From: Cornus controversa
Lineage: Eukaryota; Streptophyta; Magnoliopsida; Cornales; Cornaceae
Direction: 5' to 3'
Assembly: GCA_026545225.1 (NCBI GenBank)
Contig: CM048850.1
Location: forward strand, 7,737,501 to 7,801,500
DNA length: 64,000 bases
In this document: positions 23,672-36,055 of the stretch, piece by piece
Layout of the letters: every line of letters starts with the position of its first letter
Position numbering within the stretch: position 1 is the first letter of the stretch
Program-made: the position numbers and the translations under genes
Notes under the pieces: model-generated
What the model was told of the DNA's origin: nothing
The model's database searches: none
What the model saw: only the letters and a program-made list of their open reading frames with translations

Positions 23672-24031
23672 TGTTATGACAGACAGCCACGAACTAAGCA
23701 CAATCATAAAATACGACAGAATACAAAACAAGCACCACACATAACACAAGTATTTATGTGGTTTGGCGATGTACCTACGTCTACGGTGAAGATCTAGTGA
23801 ATGTTTTCACTGTGTAAAAATCAGGAGATTACAAGTTTCAATCCCAAACCATAGCTCTCGCTCTCTCACTCTCTTTCTGTGATTTATAGTGTTTTCTCTT
23901 TTCTCATTCCAAACCCTGCCCATATATACTAGGCTGCAAGAAAGTCCTAATCAATGTCTAAGACCCACAAGTAAAAAATGGATCAAAAAATTTATTGGAT
24001 CACGAGACAAAATTCAGGCCACAACATAACA
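23672..24031 (-). mobile_element. Copia A 5' LTR with PBS
   Basis: In minus orientation it starts TGTTATGTTGTGGCC (at 24031) and ends GTCATAACA (at 23672). It is followed by AAC and then TAGTATCAGAGC (complement of 23659-23670), one base off the initiator-tRNA-Met primer site. The length of 360 bp matches the Copia B LTR (364 bp). A TATATA box and CT-rich leader are visible near 23925 and 23865. Confidence 0.88.
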
Positions 24032-24746
24032 TATATATATATATACTTATGTATATATTAATATGAGAAGACATTTGTAAAATCCTAAAATAACATACCG
24101 TGATTTACTTTCTCTTGATTACATGAATTGTCAAGGGAAATTTAAAGAAGCATGAATTCGAGTTAGAGAACAGGAATGCAAAACTAAATTCTCTTTGCGA
24201 CCATTCATATATACTCGCAACATGTCATGGCCTTTTATGTTGTTGTCAATGTTTGTTTTCAGGGATAATTGTATATTTTTTTATTTATTCTTTTTTCTTA
24301 AATGATCTCTATTTATTAGATAATGTATCAACTTCAGTTATTTGGAGCTTATGATAAATATTTTCTGTTAGTTAAATCTATGAAGATATTGTATTTGGAT
24401 GTTTGTGAGCTCCTAATGATTTGTTTAAAACCTTATTTATTTATTTTTGCATATAAATGTTGGCTGCCTTGTACTCTTAGCTGCATTGTTGTGTTTTTTA
24501 GCAACACAATGTCTCATACTTGACACAATATTCTGCTTATGCCTCTATATTGCTTTAATACAATTGCAGATACTGATGCAGAACTGAAATTTAGTACTTC
24601 AGAGTCAGTTTATGATAATAATAATAATCCTAGTCAACATGTGTGCCCTATAAAATTTTTCTTGATGACTAATAATAATGCTGCTTGACCTTTTATAATA
24701 GGGAAGTTAAGGTTGTGAGACATGTGATAAGTGGGAAAACATACAT
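24032..24746. other. Spacer between the two Copia elements
   Basis: AT-rich with a TA run at its left end (24032-24045). No domain or repeat was recognised. Confidence 0.5.
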
Positions 24747-25110
24747 TGTTACGACAAACAGCCATGAACCAAGCACAATCATGAAACAGGACAAAAAATG
24801 AAACAAACACCACATAGAATACAAATATTTATGTGATTTGGCAATATCCCTATGTCTATGGCAAAGATCTGGTGAAATTTTTCACTATACAAAAATCAAG
24901 AGATTACAAGTTTCAATCCCAAACCTTAACTCTCGCTGTCTCACTCTCTTTCTACGATTCACAGTGTATTCTCGCTTCTCACTCCAAACCCTATATGTCT
25001 TTATATATCGGGCTACAAGAGAGTCCTAATCAAGGTCCAAGACCCGTAAGCAAAAAATGGGTCATAAAACGCGACCTGGGGCGAGACAAAATTTAGGCCA
25101 CAACATAACA
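24747..25110 (-). mobile_element. Copia B 3' LTR
   Basis: In minus orientation it runs from TGTTATGTTGTGGCC (25110) to GTCGTAACA (24747). It is preceded on the minus strand by the purine-rich tract AAGGTGGAGATT (complement of 25111-25122), the standard Copia PPT. The left flank is TACAT; the mate TSD is lost with the 5' end of the element. Confidence 0.88.
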
Positions 25111-25124
25111 AATCTCCACCTTGG

Positions 25125-26308
25125 CTCAAATTCTATCAAGCTCCACAATCCCAACTACTCCTTTCGCCTCCTTCGTATGCTCTTAAGGGCCTCAGCAACT
25201 GCAACTACTAATTAAACCTAGACAGTGTCTGAACTTGATAGTAAGAATGACCTTAGTCATCATATCCGTCAGATTATTTGATGTCCCTATTTTTCTCACT
25301 CAATAGCACTATGTGCAATCACATCTCTGATGAAGTGCAACATGGCATTAATATGCTTGGTCCTCTCATGGAACATCTGACTTTTAGTCACGTGTATAGC
25401 ACTCTGGCTATTGCAAAACATAGTTAAATCATCCTACTGCAAGCCCAGATCACTAACCTAGCCCTTAAGCCATATATCTTCTTTCACTGCCTCTACGACT
25501 GCCATGTACTCGGCCTCTGTAGTAGACAATGTAACTGTAGGCTACAAAGTCACCTTCCAACTGATCAGACTCCCACAAAAAGTGAAAAGATATCCTGGCA
25601 GGGACCTCCTCCTATCAAGATCATGAGTATTATCTAAATCAACATATCCAACAACACTCCTAGACGTGTTGTTGGCTCTGTTGTAGACTAATCCAACATC
25701 TATAGTGCCTCGTAAGTACCGCAATATTCATTTCACAGCTTGCCAATGGACCTTCTTAGGTCTATCTATGTATCTACTCACTACATTAATTGCATGTGAA
25801 ATGTCTAGCCTAGTGCACACTATAGCATATATGATTCTTTCAACTACACTAGTATAAGTAACACGAGAAATGTGCTCCACTTCCTCCTCGGTCCGTGGTG
25901 ATAATTCTACCGAAGGTCTGAAGTAGGCTACCAATGGAAGGCTTTGATGTTTGCATACTAAAGCATTCTAACACCTTCTCGATGTATTTTTTCTATAACA
26001 AATACAATCTGCCCACTCCTCTGTCTCTGTAAATCTCCATACCCAAAATACTCTTCACGGTACCTAGATCTTTCATCTTAAATTCACAACTAAGCTTAGC
26101 CTTCAACATGTTGATTTTTGATATATTTTTGTAAACTATCAACATAGATCAACAAATACAAATAGGAATCATCCAAGAGCCTCTTGTGATACAAACAATT
26201 ATCAAACACACTCCTACAGTAGCCACTCAAGGTGTCGAATCGCTTGTACTACTATTTAGGAGACTGCTTCAATCCATACAAGTACTTTTTTAGTAAGAAA
26301 ACATGGTC
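25125..26308 (-). pseudogene. Copia B: RT C-terminal half and RNaseH
   Basis: Downstream of the inverted solo LTR the minus strand reads a YLYLLIYVDS stretch near 26130-26160, where the catalytic YVDD has become YVDS. It continues with HISRVTYTSVVERIIYAIVCTRLDISHAI (25728-25934), then RNaseH MRYLRGTIDVGLVY, GYVDLDNTHDLDRRRSLPGYLF and GSLISWK (25542-25724). RNaseH degrades the RNA strand during reverse transcription. Frames are broken by stops and shifts throughout. It ends shortly before the PPT of the 3' LTR. Confidence 0.85.
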
Positions 26309-26313
26309 TTCCT

Positions 26314-26741
26314 TGTTATGTTGTGGCCCAAATTTTATCTTGGCCTGGGTCACAGTGCGACCCGATTTTGTCCAAAAAAATTAATGGGGGTCCAAGGGCA
26401 TTGGCCTCGAAAAAAAATTTATGACCTATTTTTACTTGTGGGTTTTGGACCCAGATTAGAACTCTCTTGTAGCCCGATATATAAGGGCATCTAGGGTTTG
26501 GAGTGGGATAATGAGAGAAAACACTGAAATTGCAAAAAGAGATAAAGAGAGTGAGAGCTAGGGTTTGAGGTTGAAACTTGTAATCTCCTAATTTTTTTAT
26601 AGTGAAAACTTTTGTCGGATCTTCATCATGGATATAAGCACATCACCGGACCATGTAAATTCTTGTGTTCTTTGTATTGTGCTTGTTTTGTTTTCAATCG
26701 TGTTTTGTGATTATGCTTAGTTCGGGATTGTTGTCACAACA
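26314..26741 (+). mobile_element. Inverted solo LTR of the same Copia family inside Copia B, TSD TTCCT
   Basis: It begins TGTTATGTTGTGGCCC and ends TTGTCACAACA, flanked by perfect TTCCT duplications (26309-26313 and 26742-26746). Orientation is plus, opposite to the host element. It is homologous to the LTRs at 23672 and 24747 but longer (428 bp), so it is a diverged subfamily member that inserted into the reverse-transcriptase region of a relative. Confidence 0.93.
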
Positions 26742-26746
26742 TTCCT

Positions 26747-28370
26747 TTCCCAAAATCTCACAAACCCCATAGGCTGATGCATATAAATCTACTCTTTCAA
26801 CACTCCATGCAAGAACACATTCTTGACATCAAGCTGCTCAAGCTCCAAGTCATAAAAAATAACTATAGCAAGTAATACCCTGATTGAGCTATGTTTCACC
26901 ACAGGAGAAAAAACTTCATTGAAGTCCACCCCTTCCCTCTGTGTATATCCCTTCACCACCACGTGTGTTTTGAACCTCAAATCTTCTACTCCTATAGTTC
27001 CTTCCTTCTTCTTGAAGTCCCATTTACAGCCTACAATCTTTTAGCCCTTAGGCTTCTCGATTAGCTCCCAAGTCTGATTCTTATGAAGAGACTTAATCTG
27101 CTCACTCTTGGCAACAAACCACTGTGCTAACTCTCTACCTTTGATGGTCTCATGATAAGTATACGGTACCTAATCATCAATAATCTCTTCCACACTAAGT
27201 GCATAACCAATCGAATTAACATGTGAAAAGTCATACTTTTGGGTGACTTAATCTTTTTCCTCAGTTTATCTCTAGCCACACTATACTGCTGCAATTAAGT
27301 ATCTTCCTCCTTAACTTGAAACTGCACCTGTTCATCATTTAACCGATTAGGAACATTCTCTAACTAAATCTCTAATAGCTCAACCTTTTCACTGGTATCC
27401 TAAGCTCTAGCTAAATCAACTACCTCTTTCTACGGAGTAAGCATCACAGACTTGTGAAAGGTCACATCTCCACTAACAAGTAACTTTTTTCCCAAACCAT
27501 CTAGGCACCAGAATCTGTATCCTTTGACCTAGGCTCATAACTAAGAAATATGCACTTCTTAGCCCTCTGTTCAAATTTTTCCTAATTAACATATGCATAC
27601 GCAAGACACCTAAATATTCTTATATTACTGTAACTAGCAGGAGATCCAGACCATTCCTTCTCCAAAGTATTACAGTTGATAGCAGTCGATGGAGATTGGT
27701 TCACCAAGAAACAAGTTATGGAAACAGCTTCAGGCTAAAACACTTTGTTTAACCCAACATTGGATAACATACACTGTGATCTCTCCAATAGTGTTTCGTT
27801 CATTTGTTTTGCAACTCTATTCTATTGTGGAGTTTTTCTCACTGTGCGGTGTCTCACAATCCAGTGAGTCTTGTATAACTCATTAAATTCTCCATCACAA
27901 AATTCCAAGTTGTTATTTGTCCTCAAGCGTTTAACTTATTTTTCAGTCTGCTTTCCAATCAAGGTCTTCCACTGCTTGAACGTGACAAAGACCTTATTCT
28001 TGTGTTTCAAAATATAAACCCAAACTTTTCAAAAAAAAAAAAAAAATCATCAATCAACGTCAACATATATCCACCACCACCATGTGAATTAACTTGAGAA
28101 GGACCCAAACATCAGAATGGATATAATCCACTTTGCCCTTGAACCTATGAATTTTCGTACTGAACTTCATAGTTTTTCAAAGACACAATGCTCACAAAAA
28201 TCTAACTTCACAATTTTTTGACCACCAAGTAGACACAGTTTACTCAGAACATTCATTCGCCTCTCACTTATATGCCTAAGTCTCATATGCCACAATCTGG
28301 TAGTATCTAAATCCAGATTCGAGGATGATACTGCAGTTGAACCCGTGACTATACTACCCTACAACGTATA
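26747..28370 (-). pseudogene. Copia B: integrase and N-terminal reverse transcriptase
   Basis: The RT N-terminus at 26789-26980 reads RFKTHVVVKGYTQREGVDF, then SPVVKHSSIRVLLAIV and LEQLDVKNVFLHGVLKE, the classic Copia signature. Upstream (about 27440-28340) lies the stop-rich integrase and pre-integrase, matching the Copia A segment at 20068-20946. An A-rich run at 28028-28045 interrupts the frame. Inactive. Confidence 0.82.
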
Positions 28371-29251
28371 CAAACCATGTTACTTCAGTCCCTTCATCAC
28401 CACAATAGCACCCTTTGAAACCCTAATAACTCCACCTTTAGGCTTGTAACCGCACTTAATGGAATCCGGTATACCTAAAGAAATCAAATTTTTCTTTAGT
28501 TTTGGAATACACATGACGTCAGTTAGTGTTCTCACTATATTGTCAAACATCTTAATTAGAACCGTACCGATACCTACAAGCTCACATGACATATTATTCC
28601 CCATCAGAACTTTCCTTCCATTAATGGAACGATCAGAGGTAAACCAGTCTCTTCTTGGACAAATGTGATATGAGCAACCTGAATCAAGAATCCACTTATC
28701 ACTAGAGCCATGGACATAAATTGTGAGAACCTTACCACCATTTGAATGATTACGCTCTGCAATAGCCACCTCACCAGTTTCAGAGAATTTTTTCTTTCCC
28801 TTTTTACGCTTCAGACAATCTTTCTTAAAGTGTCCTTCCTTGCAATAGATGAAGCATTTCAGCACATTCAATTTGTTCTTAAACTTAGAATGACCTCTAC
28901 TCCCAAACCCTCCCTTCTAATTTGTTCTCCCCCTAACAACCAAGCCCTTTACCAAAATTTTCGTATTGCCCTCAAACGTCCTTCTCTGCGACTCTTTAGA
29001 ATTCAAAGTCGCCTTCACGTCTTCCATGGACAAATTAGTTTTGCCATACATCATTGTATCGACAAAGTTCTTGTACGAGGGTGGAAGATAACACAATAGA
29101 ATAATAGTTTAATCCTCATTCTCTATTTTAACATTGATATTCTTCAAATCCATGATGACAGCATTAACCTTGTCAAGATGGTCTTTCAGAAATCAACCTC
29201 CTGCATCTGAAGAGCGAAAACCTACTTCTTTAGATACAAGTGATTCGCAAG
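28371..29251 (-). pseudogene. Copia B: gag C-terminus and protease
   Basis: The minus-strand frame 28380-28871 holds a zinc knuckle reading CFIYCKEGHFKKDC (first spacing disturbed). It then reads KWILDSGCSYHICPRRDWF with the protease DSG motif intact, then RTLTDVMCIPKLKKNLISLG. Gag sequence continues with shifts to 29251 and stops abruptly, changing mid-frame to chromovirus gag. The protease here is better preserved than in Copia A. Confidence 0.85.
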
Positions 29252-30038
29252 TTATGCTCCTCATGCCTCATGGCACATTGTACAACATCCAAGTATCTTG
29301 TCAATCCCTGACTGATAACCATCCTCTTGATGTTAGAAGCTAAACCCCACACAAACTTTGAAATCTTATCCTCCTCATTTGCTATCATATAGGGAGCAAA
29401 TCGTGAGAGTTCAGTGAACTTGGCCTCATACTGGATAACAGTCATAGTGCCCTGCTCCAACTGCATGAACTCAACAACCTTTCTCTCCATCAATGTATGT
29501 GGAAAATATTTGTTGTTGAACTAATTTTTGAACTCGTCCCAGTTCATCTCTGTGATGTCAATATCTCGGGTCACAGACCGCCACCACTGATACGCCTCAC
29601 CAGACAAGAGAAAAGCTATAATCTTCCTCTTCTGCACCTCAGTGCACTCCATAATCTCAAAACATTTCTCCATATTCTCAATCCATCTTTCAACATCTAG
29701 TGGATCGGTAGCACCAGTAAATTCCACAGCACCTAAACTCTTTATCACTTTGACAAGAGTATATGTAGGACCCTACCCTGCCCCGGGATTTGGCATCTAC
29801 AATGCCTCCTCCATTTGAGCAACTCCACGTCCTGCTCCACCATGGCCGACACCACCACGACTGGTGCTACAGCGTCCAACACTTCCCTTACCTCTACCAG
29901 CTCCAAATATCCTATTTTTAGTAATGAAAACATTAATTTTAATCCCACGATAAGTCATAATTAAAAATTGAGTATGGTAGGAAAACACATAATCTATCCT
30001 TTAGCTAAGTAATCTTAAACCTGACTCTGATACTAAAC
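29252..30038 (-). pseudogene. Partial second gag of the G2 chromovirus, sharing the middle LTR
   Basis: From the PBS-like TAGTATCAGAGTC (complement of about 30023-30035) next to the LTR end, the minus strand runs through a Gly/Arg-rich leader (29745-29988). It then enters the retrotransposon gag domain: GAVEFTGATDPLDVERWIENMEKCFEIM, LLSGEAYQWWRSVTRDI, FMQLEQGTMTVIQYEAKFTELSRFAPYM. It is nearly identical to the G2 gag at 37627-38340. It breaks off at 29251 at the join with Copia B. A stop near 29521 and shifts make it non-functional. Confidence 0.85.
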
Positions 30039-32608
30039 TGTCATGCCCTTAAATTTAAATAATAGAAACACTAGTTCTATACTCAAATAAAGTAAGTGAT
30101 TTGCAACAACAACCACCTCACACAATATAGTATAACTCTCCCAAAAAAAACATTTTATTGAAAAATATAAATAACTACACAACAAATGTTGCATCATCTA
30201 ATACAACCCATAAAAATTCTCAACATTATTACATAAGTTCATATCAACTTTATTGAACTACAAAGAAGTAAGAAACAGCAAAATCATCTCCTTCTGGCTC
30301 ACATGACTCCATCACGTTCCAATCAACGTGTACCTAAAAATTGTTAAGGAGTGGGCTCACAAGCTCAACAAGGGATTGCTAAACACATTCCCTGCTCAGC
30401 AAATCGACTCACCTTATATTTTCATATATAAAAGTAACTCGTCAAAATGCATTAATTGCATGTATTCATCTTACGTCACAAATTCTCATATATCATAATT
30501 ACCAAAACATAAAACATAACACAATTTCCACAATTTCACACCATAAACTTGTTAACCATCTTAATTAACTTATATTAAATTCCACTTATCTCACACGAGC
30601 CCCAAGCTCCCCTCCAATTGATGGTGTGCATCGCATAGTCACGGACTACCGAAAACACATATGTGGCTAGGTTATACATCTACTCACCCAGATAATTCCA
30701 GACCACGTCCACATAATAAAGGCATGCTGAGCCCAATGGCCATAACAAAAGGATAGTGCACTCCCAATAGATAGGTCTCTGACCATGCCTAACAAAGTCA
30801 TTATAGGAATAGTCCCAGACTACTCCTCGACTACTCACCATTATCCATTACTTACCTTAATGTAAACTTCACATATTTTAGCAAATTTGAGTTAATTAAA
30901 TTGAAATACATTATTCTAGAATTTTTCATAATTTTAGAAATATTTTTACTATTTTCCTCTAATTTTCATTAATTAAAATTTAGTTAAAACTTTTGGCTTG
31001 CATACAAGAAACCAAAAATAAGTCTTTCTTCTATACAATAAAATGTCCAGAATATTATACAAGAAATATCTGGATATATATGTACACTAACAGAAATATC
31101 AGGTTGGTAAACAGATTCCTTATAATGACCAGTTTTCTTGGCAACTAATTTCGCTAGCAAATGTATAATCCACTTTGAGTGTCACTCTTAGCCTCTAGTA
31201 ACAACAACAAAAATTACAGAATCTAAACCATTAACCCTCATAAAATTGAATTTTCACATTTCGATAGACTTCAGTACATATACAGCCACTGTCCTAAATG
31301 TAATCGAATAATTATACTGCCACTGTCCTAAAGTAAGCATATAGAACACTAGTTCCACCATTTTACTCTTTCTAGCTACCCCAAGTTAACTTAAAACCAT
31401 ATTTAAGGAAAACAAACATAGTCCTATTTATCTACCAATAACGCCTAAAACACATTACTGTATTCTAATTTATTTATAAATGTATATGAGTTGTGCAAAT
31501 ATATATCTCTTGCTATATTTATAGGCTCATATTGTACATACCCCATTATATCAATCTTTCAGATTCCACTAAACAAAACATTCGTTCAATCTTCCAGATT
31601 CCACTAAACAACACCGTCATTCAACGCATATCACATTAAATAATTACCTGAAGGCTTAACTTTTATATTCTAATTATACTTCAGCATAACTTAATCTCAG
31701 GAATGCACTATTCCTAGATGGATTCATTTCTTCTTATAACTGTATACATGAATAATTATATATATATATATATATATATGTATATGTATATATCACTACA
31801 ATAAACTAGTGTGAGTCCCATTCTCCACCACGAATAACAATATAATTGTATACGTGAACAATTATGTATATATCAGTGCAATAACCTAGTGTGAGTCTCA
31901 TTCTCCACCACGATAACAATATAACTGTATATGTGAACAATTATGTATATATTAGTGCAATAACCTAGTATTAGTCTTACCCTCCACCACTGATAACAAT
32001 AAATAAATCCACTAAAGGCAATAACATTTATTTCGATGCCTAACCTTCAATGTTTATAAGTGCCCAACACCAAATTCACACGATCCATAATATTATTATT
32101 TTAAAGATGTGATTTATTCCTATAGGTGCATACATATTCCAGAAGGTTTTCCCTATTCACAATTTATTGAAATTTAAACACTAAAATCTCATATTTAATC
32201 TACTAAACAATTTATAATTCAAAAAAACTCATGCGATCAATAAATATTAACATATACAATAAATGTAACCCTAAGGTGTCAGCATGATCAAATATTCTAA
32301 ACTTATAATTAAACGACAAGTCTCAGTTATATATAAATATATAAAATGAATCGACTTGCCTGTTATCGCTATTCCAATCACTGATGTTCCAATCACCGAC
32401 TCTCTCTATGCAATTCTTCGATCACTGTTTCTCCTTCCGGCTACTACAGAGGTTTGACGTATATTAGTGTTTGAGGTTGAGTTGAATTCCTTTTTTAGAA
32501 TATAAAATCTTCTGACTATATAAAAAAAAAGACTGAATTTGACTTTCATATTTTCTCGCAACAAATCTGATACTAAAATTCAAATTTTTTTTTTTTTGGG
32601 ATATTACA
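30039..32608 (-). mobile_element. G2 chromovirus 3' LTR (shared middle LTR)
   Basis: In minus orientation it starts TGTAATATCCC at 32608, directly after the purine-rich TTTTAGGAGGTTAGGA (complement of 32609-32624), and ends GGGCATGACA at 30039. It is 2570 bp long and clearly homologous to 38488-41259, with several percent divergence. It contains three copies of an about 85-bp repeat (31738-32005). A PBS-like sequence follows its 3' end, so it is a 3' LTR and a 5' LTR at the same time. Confidence 0.9.
31738..32005 (-). repeat. Three tandem copies of an about 85-bp LTR repeat
   Basis: The unit runs from a TATAA(C/T)TGTATA start through AATTATGTATATATCAGTGCAA to CCTAGTGTGAGTC and TCCACCAC. Three units are present here and two in the other G2 LTR (40440-40610). 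Confidence 0.75.
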
Positions 32609-32625
32609 TCCTAACCTCCTAAAAT

Positions 32626-34752
32626 GAAATTTCGTCCTCAAAATTTATGTACCTTACTCAAAGAGTTGTGGGTACTTTTCCAACATCTCTTACTGCAACT
32701 CCCATGTACCTTCTCTCTCGTTCTGATGATTCCACTACACCTTCACTAGAGGAATCTCTGTCCGCCTCAATCGTTTCATCATACAGTCCACAATATGAAC
32801 AAGTGTCTCAACATATGCAACATCAGGTTACAACTCTACTTCGTTACAATCAATAGTCTGAGTCTCATCTCTTAAACATCTCCTCAACATAGAGACATAA
32901 AAAAATATCATGAACAGATGATAAACTGGGTGGTAGAGCCAATTTATAAGCCACGTCCCCAATTTTGTGTGTGATCTCAAAAAGTCCAATATATCGAGGA
33001 GCTAGCTTCCATTTCTTTTCACCAAACCTCATAACTCCCTTTATAGGTGAGACTTTTAGAAACACCAAGTCTCCCACAGTAAACTCCAAAACTCGTCGTC
33101 ATCGATCTGCGTAGCTTTTCTGTCAACTCTGAGTTGTACGAAGTCGATCTCGAATGATAGCTACTTTCTCTGTGGTCTCTCGCACCAACTCGGGCCCCAA
33201 TAGGCTGCTATCACCAACCTCAGCCTAACATATCGGTAAATAACAAGGTCTCCCATATAGTGCTTCAAAAGGTACCATGCCAATGCTAGCCTAATAGCTA
33301 TTATTATAGGCAAACTCAATCAACGATAAATGATCCTCCCAACTTTTCCAAAAATCTAACACACAAGCACGCATCATATCCTCTAATACCTGAATGACCT
33401 GACTAACCATCGGTCTAAGGATGAAAGGTGGTACTTTAACTCAAAGAAGTACCAAAAGCGTTCTAAAAAGTACTCCAAAATTGAGATGTAAAACGAGGAT
33501 CATGATCTGAAACAATAGACACCGGAACTCCATGGAGCTTGACTATCTCCTTAATGTAAAGATCACACAACTTCTCCACCTTGTCAGTAGCTCGAATAGG
33601 CAAAAAATGAGCTAATTTAGTTAATCAATCCACTATTACCCACACTGCATCGTGGTTCTATTTTGACCTCGGTAACCCCACTATGAAATCTGTCATCACA
33701 TGCTCTCATTTCCACTCAGGCACACGCAATGGCTATAATGGTCCAGCTGGTCTCTGGTGTTCAATTTTCACTCGCTGACAAGTGAGACATCTAGATATAA
33801 TATTTTCCATATCACGTTTCATGCCTTCCCACCAAAATTGTCTCTTAAGGTTATGGTACATCTTAGTGCCACCGGGATGCACCGTGTACCTAGAGTGGTG
33901 TGCCTCCTCTAAAATTTCTCTCTTGAGGTCTGCTAAGTTTGGGACACATAGCCTACCTCAAAATCTCACACCTCCATCAGCCCCACGAATCTAGTCTGCA
34001 TTACCTTCATCCTTAGCAACCTCAACTACTCTAGCTTGCACCCTCTCATCCTGAGTCTGTGCCTGTATAATCCGACTGATCAAGGTCAGTTGTACTGTTA
34101 AACTATAAAGAAAAGTACCTGCACTATGAAAAGTCAACGTAATGGAGAACTCTGTTAATGCCTCCAACATTATTCACTCCTGTATCATCATAAAGGCAAC
34201 CAATCCTCTCGGCTTCCAGCTCAATGCATCAGCTACCACATTCACCTTCCCAGGGAGATATTGAAGGTCATATCAAAATCCTTCATCTTCTCCATCCACC
34301 TTCGTTATCTCATATTCAGCTCCTTTTGAGAGTAAAGATACTTGAGGCTCTTCTGATAGGAGAATAACTCAAATTTCTCACCATACAAGTAATGCCGCCA
34401 CACCTTTAGTGCCAAAACCACTACCGCCAATTCTAAGTTATGTGTAGGGTAATTCTGCTCATGTAGCTTAAGCTGTCTAGAGGCATATGCCACCACCTTA
34501 CCCACTTACATGAAAACACACCCAAGACCCTGATGCGATGCATCTGTGTAGATAACAAATTCCTCACCACTGACAGGAATGGTAAGAACTAGTGTTGAAG
34601 TCAATCTAGTCTTTAACTCCTCAAATGCCTATTCGCAACGCTGATCCTAAACAAACTTCATATCTTTCCAGATTAAACGAGTCAAAGGTGCAACAATCTT
34701 GGAGAAACCCTCAATGAAACGCCTTTAGTATCCTACCAGACCGAAGAAGCTA
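32626..34752 (-). pseudogene. G2 chromovirus: RNaseH, integrase and chromodomain
   Basis: RNaseH at 34305-34505 ([39 protein letters not shown]) is preceded by the RT end (RRFIEGFSKIVAPLTRL). Integrase at about 33100-34000 has the zinc region (HHSRYTVHPGGTKMYHNLK, CLTCQRVKIEHQRPAG), then VMTDFIVGLPRS and [16 protein letters not shown]. The integrase tail is 32865-33089 (VFLKVSPIKGVMRFGEKKWKL). A chromodomain follows at about 32640-32840 (DVAYVETLVHIVDC, IPLVKV, TWELQ, LEKYPQLF), which places the element in the chromovirus Tekay/Del-like clade; such domains steer integration through histone marks. Many stops and shifts; inactive. Confidence 0.85.
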
Positions 34753-34757
34753 CAAAT

Positions 34758-36055
34758 TGTGAGTTATACGGTACGAAAATGGTTCAGTTAATTTAGAGTG
34801 AGATGATAATCCTTAGACCTAGAGGGGGGTGAATAGGTCATCTTGCCTAATTTTTATCATTGATTAATTACCCATAATTATTATCGAATAAGCATCCAAA
34901 CCAATCACAAAATAAATAGAGCAAGTAAGGAAAAGTTAGAGATGACACTAGGAATTTTACGTGGAAACCCAAGTCGAAAAAAACCACAGGGGTGAGGCAG
35001 AAACTCCAGAGAAATCAATCCACTATCTTGAACCAAAATACATTAGACTCTGTCCCAGACTCACACCCACTCCTTTCTGACAAGAACTTGATGGGGAACA
35101 CCTCAGGCTTATAATTGCGACAACACGTTCAACTGCTGCAGACTCCCGGCTAGCATCATAATTCTTCCAGAAGGGTTGCTGAAAGAACAAAATACTTAGC
35201 AAGTATTTTGTTCCTTCGTAGTGATCGTTTCTCTTCCTCTTTAAATAAACTCTTTGTAGTTTTAAGGAACCACCTCTGCTGCTCTTGATCAAACTTTGTA
35301 GACTGATGATGTCTTGAAGATTCCGTTGATCAGATGAAAAAGAACATCACAACTTAAACACTCTGTGTGTGTGTGCTCTCAAAAATCAATGAAGATTTTT
35401 TCTCATAAATCTCTCGTTTATCTTTCAAAATATATTCCTGTCTCTAACAATTAATTCATTGAGTCTCTCATCTCCCCTTCTTTGATTGAAGCATAAAGAG
35501 GTATTTATAAGGTTTAGAATCCCTAGTCTACTTGAAAAAAAAGTTTAAAACACCTAAAGAAAGTTTTAGAGAAGTTTTGGTTAACTAGGAAATCAATTCG
35601 GATCAAAAAGGAAACTTTCGCGCGCATCAGCTAAGTCGGACCGGTCCTAAAAATTAGGAACCGGTGGGACTTTTGCAGACACATAGAAATTCCAAAGTCC
35701 TGAAAAAAATTGGACCGGTCCTAAATTTTGGGAACCGGTGGGACTTTTCAGACATGTTAAATTTTGAAAGTCCCGAGAGAAGTTGGACCAGTCCTTATAT
35801 ATGGGGACCGGTGGGACTTAGCAAAAATTTAATTTTTACATTTAAAGCATATGTTCCAAGTCCTAAGCCCACCAAACTTCAAAACATAGTGTCCTCACTC
35901 ACATACCTATTCTAAGTGATATCCTCATCAAATCCACGGTATAGAGACACTTTTAGTTCAGCTCTGAAGATCGAGAAACAAAATTAAACAAAAATTACAA
36001 CTCGATCAACAAGTTTAGACATTGAAATTTGCCAATTACAATTATATATCTCACA
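34758..36055 (-). mobile_element. Solo LTR (1298 bp) in the G2 RT region, TSD CAAAT
   Basis: The ends TGTGAGTTATA and TATATCTCACA form an imperfect terminal inverted repeat. They are flanked by exact CAAAT duplications (34753-34757 and 36056-36060). Removing the insert and one TSD restores the G2 reading register across the site (VTEI-like then CSFFGL). A TATAAATA box on the minus strand (complement of about 35501-35508) gives the direction. The GAGGGGGGTGAATAGG and AAACCCAAGTCG segments recur in many plant LTRs, as I recall. There is no coding region. Confidence 0.92.
35634..35830 (-). repeat. Three 74-bp units carrying GGACCGGTCC palindromes
   Basis: GGACCGGTCC lies at 35638-35647 and 35712-35721, and a variant GGACCAGTCC at 35785-35794, spaced 74 and 73 bp. 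Each is followed by ACCGGTGGGAC. On the minus strand the array lies about 130-330 bp upstream of the TATA box. Confidence 0.85.
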
